This document shows, one piece after another, positions 7,440 to 7,785 of a stretch of 7,785 bases of DNA. This DNA is from Prolixibacteraceae bacterium (GTDB lineage Bacteria; Bacteroidota; Bacteroidia; Bacteroidales; Prolixibacteraceae). Both the position numbers and the translations under genes were made by a program. Position 1 is the stretch's first letter. Each line of letters starts with the position of its first letter. The notes beneath the pieces are model-generated. The model was not told where the DNA came from and searched no databases. It worked only from the letters and a program-made list of their open reading frames with translations. The DNA lies in NCBI GenBank assembly GCA_016931875.1, contig JAFGDX010000131.1, positions 1 to 7,785 of the forward strand, read 5' to 3'.

Positions 7440-7785
7440 AGTTTTTATTAATGTGCTGTAAAAGTAATAATTATTTTTTATCAAAAAGACATGTAAAATT
7501 GAAACAAGGGGGCAGAAACATTTGACAGTAAGATTATATGCTGAACTTATGATAAAAATCTGAACGCATTTTTTATTCGTTTGTACGTGTTTATGCCTCC
7601 AAGTCATAGAAATATAAGACCTTAAAATATTTTTTTCGCACAATTGTTTAAACTGAATTTTTGATACTATTTTTTTAGCCTTCCAAACAAAAAATTACAA
7701 GCAACTTTATCACCGGTTTTTGTCGGGAAAAAGAATTCATTTTATATCTTGCAACGGTTTTTGAGTAATTTATTTACTCGTTAAA
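7440..7785. other. Region upstream of wza, no convincing gene
   Basis: These 346 AT-rich bases precede the chosen wza start and must carry its promoter unless the transcript begins beyond the window. The best minus-strand -7 candidate is TAAAGTTG (7709-7702), one mismatch from TAnnTTTG, with TTTT nineteen bases further upstream; it would leave a leader of roughly 250 bases. This is weak evidence. A perfect inverted repeat GAGTAA-N5-TTACTC lies at 7763-7779. I see no coding frame, tRNA, or clear attenuator hairpin with a T-run. Confidence 0.4.
7763..7779. repeat. Short perfect inverted repeat near the right edge
   Basis: GAGTAA (7763-7768) and TTACTC (7774-7779) are perfect complements around a five-base TTTAT spacer. 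It could be an operator-like site for a dimeric regulator or chance in AT-rich DNA. The stem is too AT-rich and short to be a convincing terminator. Confidence 0.25.

Noticed and set aside
7440..7643. N-terminal extension of Wza starting at the ATG at 7643
   Set aside because: The extra 68 residues would bury the lipoprotein signal and lipobox inside the protein; the DNA is AT-rich and looks non-coding. The ATG at 7439 gives a normal lipoprotein start.

Overview
The window looks like chromosomal DNA of a Bacteroidota (Bacteroidetes) species. The grounds are AT-rich intergenic DNA, start codons without a strong Shine-Dalgarno sequence, a candidate Bacteroidetes-type promoter (TAnnTTTG), a glycoside hydrolase family 3 gene, and a Wza/Wzc pair of the kind common in that phylum. 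Genus cannot be fixed by reading; a marine or anaerobic Marinilabiliales/Prolixibacteraceae-like organism would fit but is a guess.

Layout, left to right. (1) 1-849, plus strand: the 3' end of a GH3 beta-glycosidase gene cut by the window edge. (2) 850-1391: a 542-base gap containing what may be a decayed, frameshifted gene tail on the minus strand (966-1170). (3) 1392-2468, minus strand: a polytopic membrane sugar-1-phosphate transferase of the WecA/MraY superfamily, which would start glycan assembly on undecaprenyl phosphate. (4) 2469-3220: a 752-base AT-rich gap with a candidate promoter for the transferase and no convincing gene. (5) 3221-4036, plus strand: a secreted protein resembling a small outer-membrane beta-barrel, of unknown function. 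(6) 4141-6636, minus strand: a Wzc-type polysaccharide co-polymerase fused to a bacterial tyrosine kinase, ending in a striking Tyr-Gly repeat. (7) 6633-7439, minus strand: a Wza-type outer-membrane polysaccharide export lipoprotein, overlapping the wzc start by four bases. (8) 7440-7785: a leader/intergenic region with no convincing gene.

How the genes fit together: the transferase would load the first sugar phosphate on the lipid carrier. Wzc in the inner membrane would control chain length and assembly through ATP-dependent tyrosine autophosphorylation. Wza would form the outer-membrane export channel. This is the start of a capsule or exopolysaccharide locus of the Wzx/Wzy-dependent type; flippase, polymerase, other glycosyltransferases and the partner phosphatase are not in view. 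The beta-barrel gene lies between transferase and wzc on the opposite strand, so the two minus-strand units are probably separate transcripts.

I do not see a new defence, mobile or RNA system. The most notable signals are the in-frame nine-copy hexamer repeat encoding the Wzc tyrosine tail and the possible gene remnant at 966-1170.
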